From positions 1 to 64,000 of the forward strand of contig JAKPPU010000087.1 of the NCBI GenBank assembly GCA_029547185.1: a stretch of DNA of 64,000 nucleotides. The letters are read 5' to 3'. This document shows, in pieces, positions 62,263 to 64,000 of this stretch (positions are counted from its first letter, which is position 1; every line of letters starts with the position of its first letter). A program made the translations under genes and the position numbers. Source of the stretch: Deltaproteobacteria bacterium. Lineage in GTDB: Bacteria; Desulfobacterota; Desulfomonilia; UBA1062. Under the pieces are notes generated by a model that was not told where the DNA came from, did no database searches, and saw nothing but the letters and a program-made list of their open reading frames with translations.

Positions 62263-62841
62263 ATGAAGAGAAAGAAGAAGGTCCTCGTTCTGCTGGGAAG
62301 CCCGAGGAGAAAGGGCAACAGCTCGATCCTGGCCGAGAAGATCGCCGAAGGGGCCGAGTCGGAAGGCGCCGAGGCGGCGTTCGTGTTCATCCACGAGATG
62401 AAGATCGAGCCCTGCCGGTCGTGCTATGCGTGCCAGGTGCCCGGCAGCAAAGGCTGCTCCATCGACGACGAGATGCAGAAGCTCTATCCCCTGATGATGG
62501 AGGCCGATGCCTGGGTCATAGCGAGCCCGGTCTACTGGTTCACCATGTCAGCCCAGATCAAGCTGTGGATGGACCGCTGCTTCGCCTTCCCCGCCTATGC
62601 GGAAGACCCGTTTTCCACCAAGAAGATCGCCATCGCCATGAGCTACGGCGGAGAAGATCCCTTCGATTCCGGATGCATCAATGCCCTGCGGACCTTCCAG
62701 GACGCCTACGGATACGTGGGCGCACAGATCGTGGGATACGCCTACGGGAGCGCCATGAAGGCGGGCGAGATCAAGAAGAACAGGGTCCTCATGGCTGCGG
62801 CGGAAGAGCTCGGGAAAAAGCTCGTGAAGGCCGTGCGCTGA
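62263..62841 (+). CDS. Iron-sulfur flavoprotein (NADPH-dependent FMN reductase fold)
   Basis: The 192-residue protein has a flavodoxin-like fold with the FMN phosphate loop GSPRRKGNSS at 12-21 and the compact cluster motif Cys51-x2-Cys54-x2-Cys57-x7-Cys65, as in Isf-type proteins of anaerobes. They transfer electrons from ferredoxin and can reduce oxygen or peroxide. The ATG at 62263 has AAGGAG 7 bases upstream; the frame extends upstream but lies within the preceding gene. It probably works with the iron-sulfur protein encoded just before it. Confidence 0.9.
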   Translation: MKRKKKVLVLLGSPRRKGNSSILAEKIAEGAESEGAEAAFVFIHEMKIEPCRSCYACQVPGSKGCSIDDEMQKLYPLMMEADAWVIASPVYWFTMSAQIKLWMDRCFAFPAYAEDPFSTKKIAIAMSYGGEDPFDSGCINALRTFQDAYGYVGAQIVGYAYGSAMKAGEIKKNRVLMAAAEELGKKLVKAVR

Positions 62842-62848
62842 TTATGAC

Positions 62849-64000
62849 TTACCCCTGGCCGATGAGCTCGAGGATCGCGGCGGCCGCCTCCTTGGCCGCC
62901 GGTCCCACGTCGAGCACCGGGCCCACGCACATGGGGCAGCCGTGCTCGCAGGGGCACGAGCGGATGAGGCCCCCTGCCAGGTCGAGCAGGGTCGCGTGCT
63001 GCTCGAAGAGAAGTTCCGAAAAACCGACGCCTCCCGGGTAGGCATCGAAGATGAATACGGTCGGGTCGTAGGCGTCAACCATGACCTCGCCGCTTCCTCC
63101 TGCGATCTCGCCCGGGGCCGACGTGATGACCCTCCTGTCCTTGCCGTGGCGCACGTACCACTGTCCGCTCTTGTCGCCGATGCAGCGGTCGAGATCGCGG
63201 ATGTCGGCCATGAGCAGGATGGCGGCGAGGTTGTGGAGGCTGTAGGAGAGGCCCATGAGACCGTCGATGATCTCCTCCCGCCTGAAGTTCAACGTCAGGA
63301 GCTTGTCCCAGGGCACGGTGAACCAGTAGCTCGTGGTGTGCATCTGCCGCTCGGGCAGATCGACCTCGCCGTAGCCCACGTTCTCCGAGGTGTAGAACTT
63401 GATCTTCTTGTAGCCTACCACCTTGCGCACCACCTGCACCTCGCCGTGCTCCACGATGATGCCGCCCGATTTCTTCACGTCGAAGTCGTCCAAGACCCGC
63501 ACGTTCGTGTAGGTCATGGCGTCGGTGTAGTAGTCCGAGTCGACCTTGTGGACGAAGGCCTTGTTGCGCTCGAGGTCGAGCTTGTCGACGTGGTACTGCT
63601 GGGACTCGACCATGTAGATGGCGCCGTCGTGCACGGTCGTGAAGGCCCCGTCCCAGTCGACCTCGGCGATGATCCGGTGGTTGCCCGCATCGGTGGTGTC
63701 CACGACCACCACGTTCTCCGGGTTGACCGTGCGCAGGCTCACCTCGTCCGCAGGATAGCTCTCGGCGGCCCAGTGCCAGCGGTTCTCGACCCGGTGGAGA
63801 ACGCCCTTCTCCTCGAGGTAGCTCAGGAACTCTTCGAGGTTTTCCGCCCCGAACCTCTCTCCCTGCTCGAAGGGGAGCTCGAAGGCGGCGCTCTTGATGT
63901 GGTGAAGGAGGATGAGGAGGTTGTCCGGATTGATCCGGCAGTGCTCGGGAGAGCGCGAGAAGAAGTAATCCGTGTTCTCCACGATGAACTGGTCCATGGG
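62849..64000 (-). CDS. DEAD/DEAH-box helicase of the MrfA/YprA type, C-terminal part
   Basis: The visible 384 codons are the C-terminal end of a longer gene whose start is beyond position 64000. They show the MZB zinc-binding end CPCEHGCPMC and the DUF1998-type region (FIFDAYPGGVGFSELLF). Full-length members are DNA helicases with roles in repair of mitomycin-type damage. The helicase motor motifs should be in the missing part. It converges on the flavoprotein gene with 7 bases between stops. Confidence 0.85.
   Translation of the reverse strand, partial: PMDQFIVENTDYFFSRSPEHCRINPDNLLILLHHIKSAAFELPFEQGERFGAENLEEFLSYLEEKGVLHRVENRWHWAAESYPADEVSLRTVNPENVVVVDTTDAGNHRIIAEVDWDGAFTTVHDGAIYMVESQQYHVDKLDLERNKAFVHKVDSDYYTDAMTYTNVRVLDDFDVKKSGGIIVEHGEVQVVRKVVGYKKIKFYTSENVGYGEVDLPERQMHTTSYWFTVPWDKLLTLNFRREEIIDGLMGLSYSLHNLAAILLMADIRDLDRCIGDKSGQWYVRHGKDRRVITSAPGEIAGGSGEVMVDAYDPTVFIFDAYPGGVGFSELLFEQHATLLDLAGGLIRSCPCEHGCPMCVGPVLDVGPAAKEAAAAILELIGQG

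Overview
The window is GC-rich, gene-dense bacterial DNA that looks like the chromosome of a strict or facultative anaerobe, most likely a member of the Desulfobacterota (former Deltaproteobacteria). The clues are a bacterial-type Wood-Ljungdahl (CODH/acetyl-CoA synthase) operon, a B12-dependent ribonucleotide reductase, a B12-binding radical SAM protein, periplasmic c-type cytochrome, PEP-CTERM/exopolysaccharide genes and large hybrid histidine kinases. No rRNA, intact tRNA, CRISPR array, transposase gene or prophage was seen. The species is not assigned.

Region 1 (1-12313, all minus strand) is a carbon-fixation operon. In transcription order it holds an ACT-domain (GcvR-like) protein, formate-THF ligase (fhs), a CooC/AcsF ATPase, a decayed CooC tail, a core-MetE-like methyltransferase, a second CooC ATPase, the Ni-CO dehydrogenase (cooS/acsA), a single polypeptide that fuses acetyl-CoA synthase (AcsB) to the small corrinoid protein subunit (AcsD), the large corrinoid subunit (acsC), and the start of the corrinoid reductive activator (cut by the window edge). 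The AcsB-AcsD fusion is the most striking coding feature.

Region 2 (12466-31863) is mixed housekeeping and envelope genes: MscS channel, patatin-like lipoprotein, PilZ protein, diheme cytochrome, SagB-type oxidoreductase, Lon-like protease, RlmL-like rRNA methyltransferase, DUF6448 and cupin proteins, peroxiredoxin, NrdJ, a DUF4382 lipoprotein, a B12-radical SAM enzyme, a SIR2-like protein, and a small exported protein with a truncated inverted copy beside it. Region 3 (32055-34355) is a GAF-containing EI(Ntr)-type phosphotransferase (ptsP).

Region 4 (34516-46101, minus strand) is an 11.6-kb periplasmic copper locus: multicopper oxidase, small exported protein, Met-rich YtkA/FixH-like protein, CusB/CusA RND pump, two NosL-like proteins, a small membrane protein, an FtsX-type permease with its ATPase, and a Cys-containing polytopic membrane protein. 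No outer-membrane channel gene accompanies the pump.

Region 5 (46469-51950) pairs a PEP-CTERM protein, preceded by a candidate sigma-54 promoter, with a PrsT/Wzz/tyrosine-kinase exopolysaccharide operon. Region 6 (52441-60083) has three consecutive PAS histidine kinases that look like paralogues. Region 7 (60466-64000) holds a DUF4870 membrane protein, a two-gene iron-sulfur/flavoprotein operon and the C-terminal part of an MrfA-like helicase cut by the window end.
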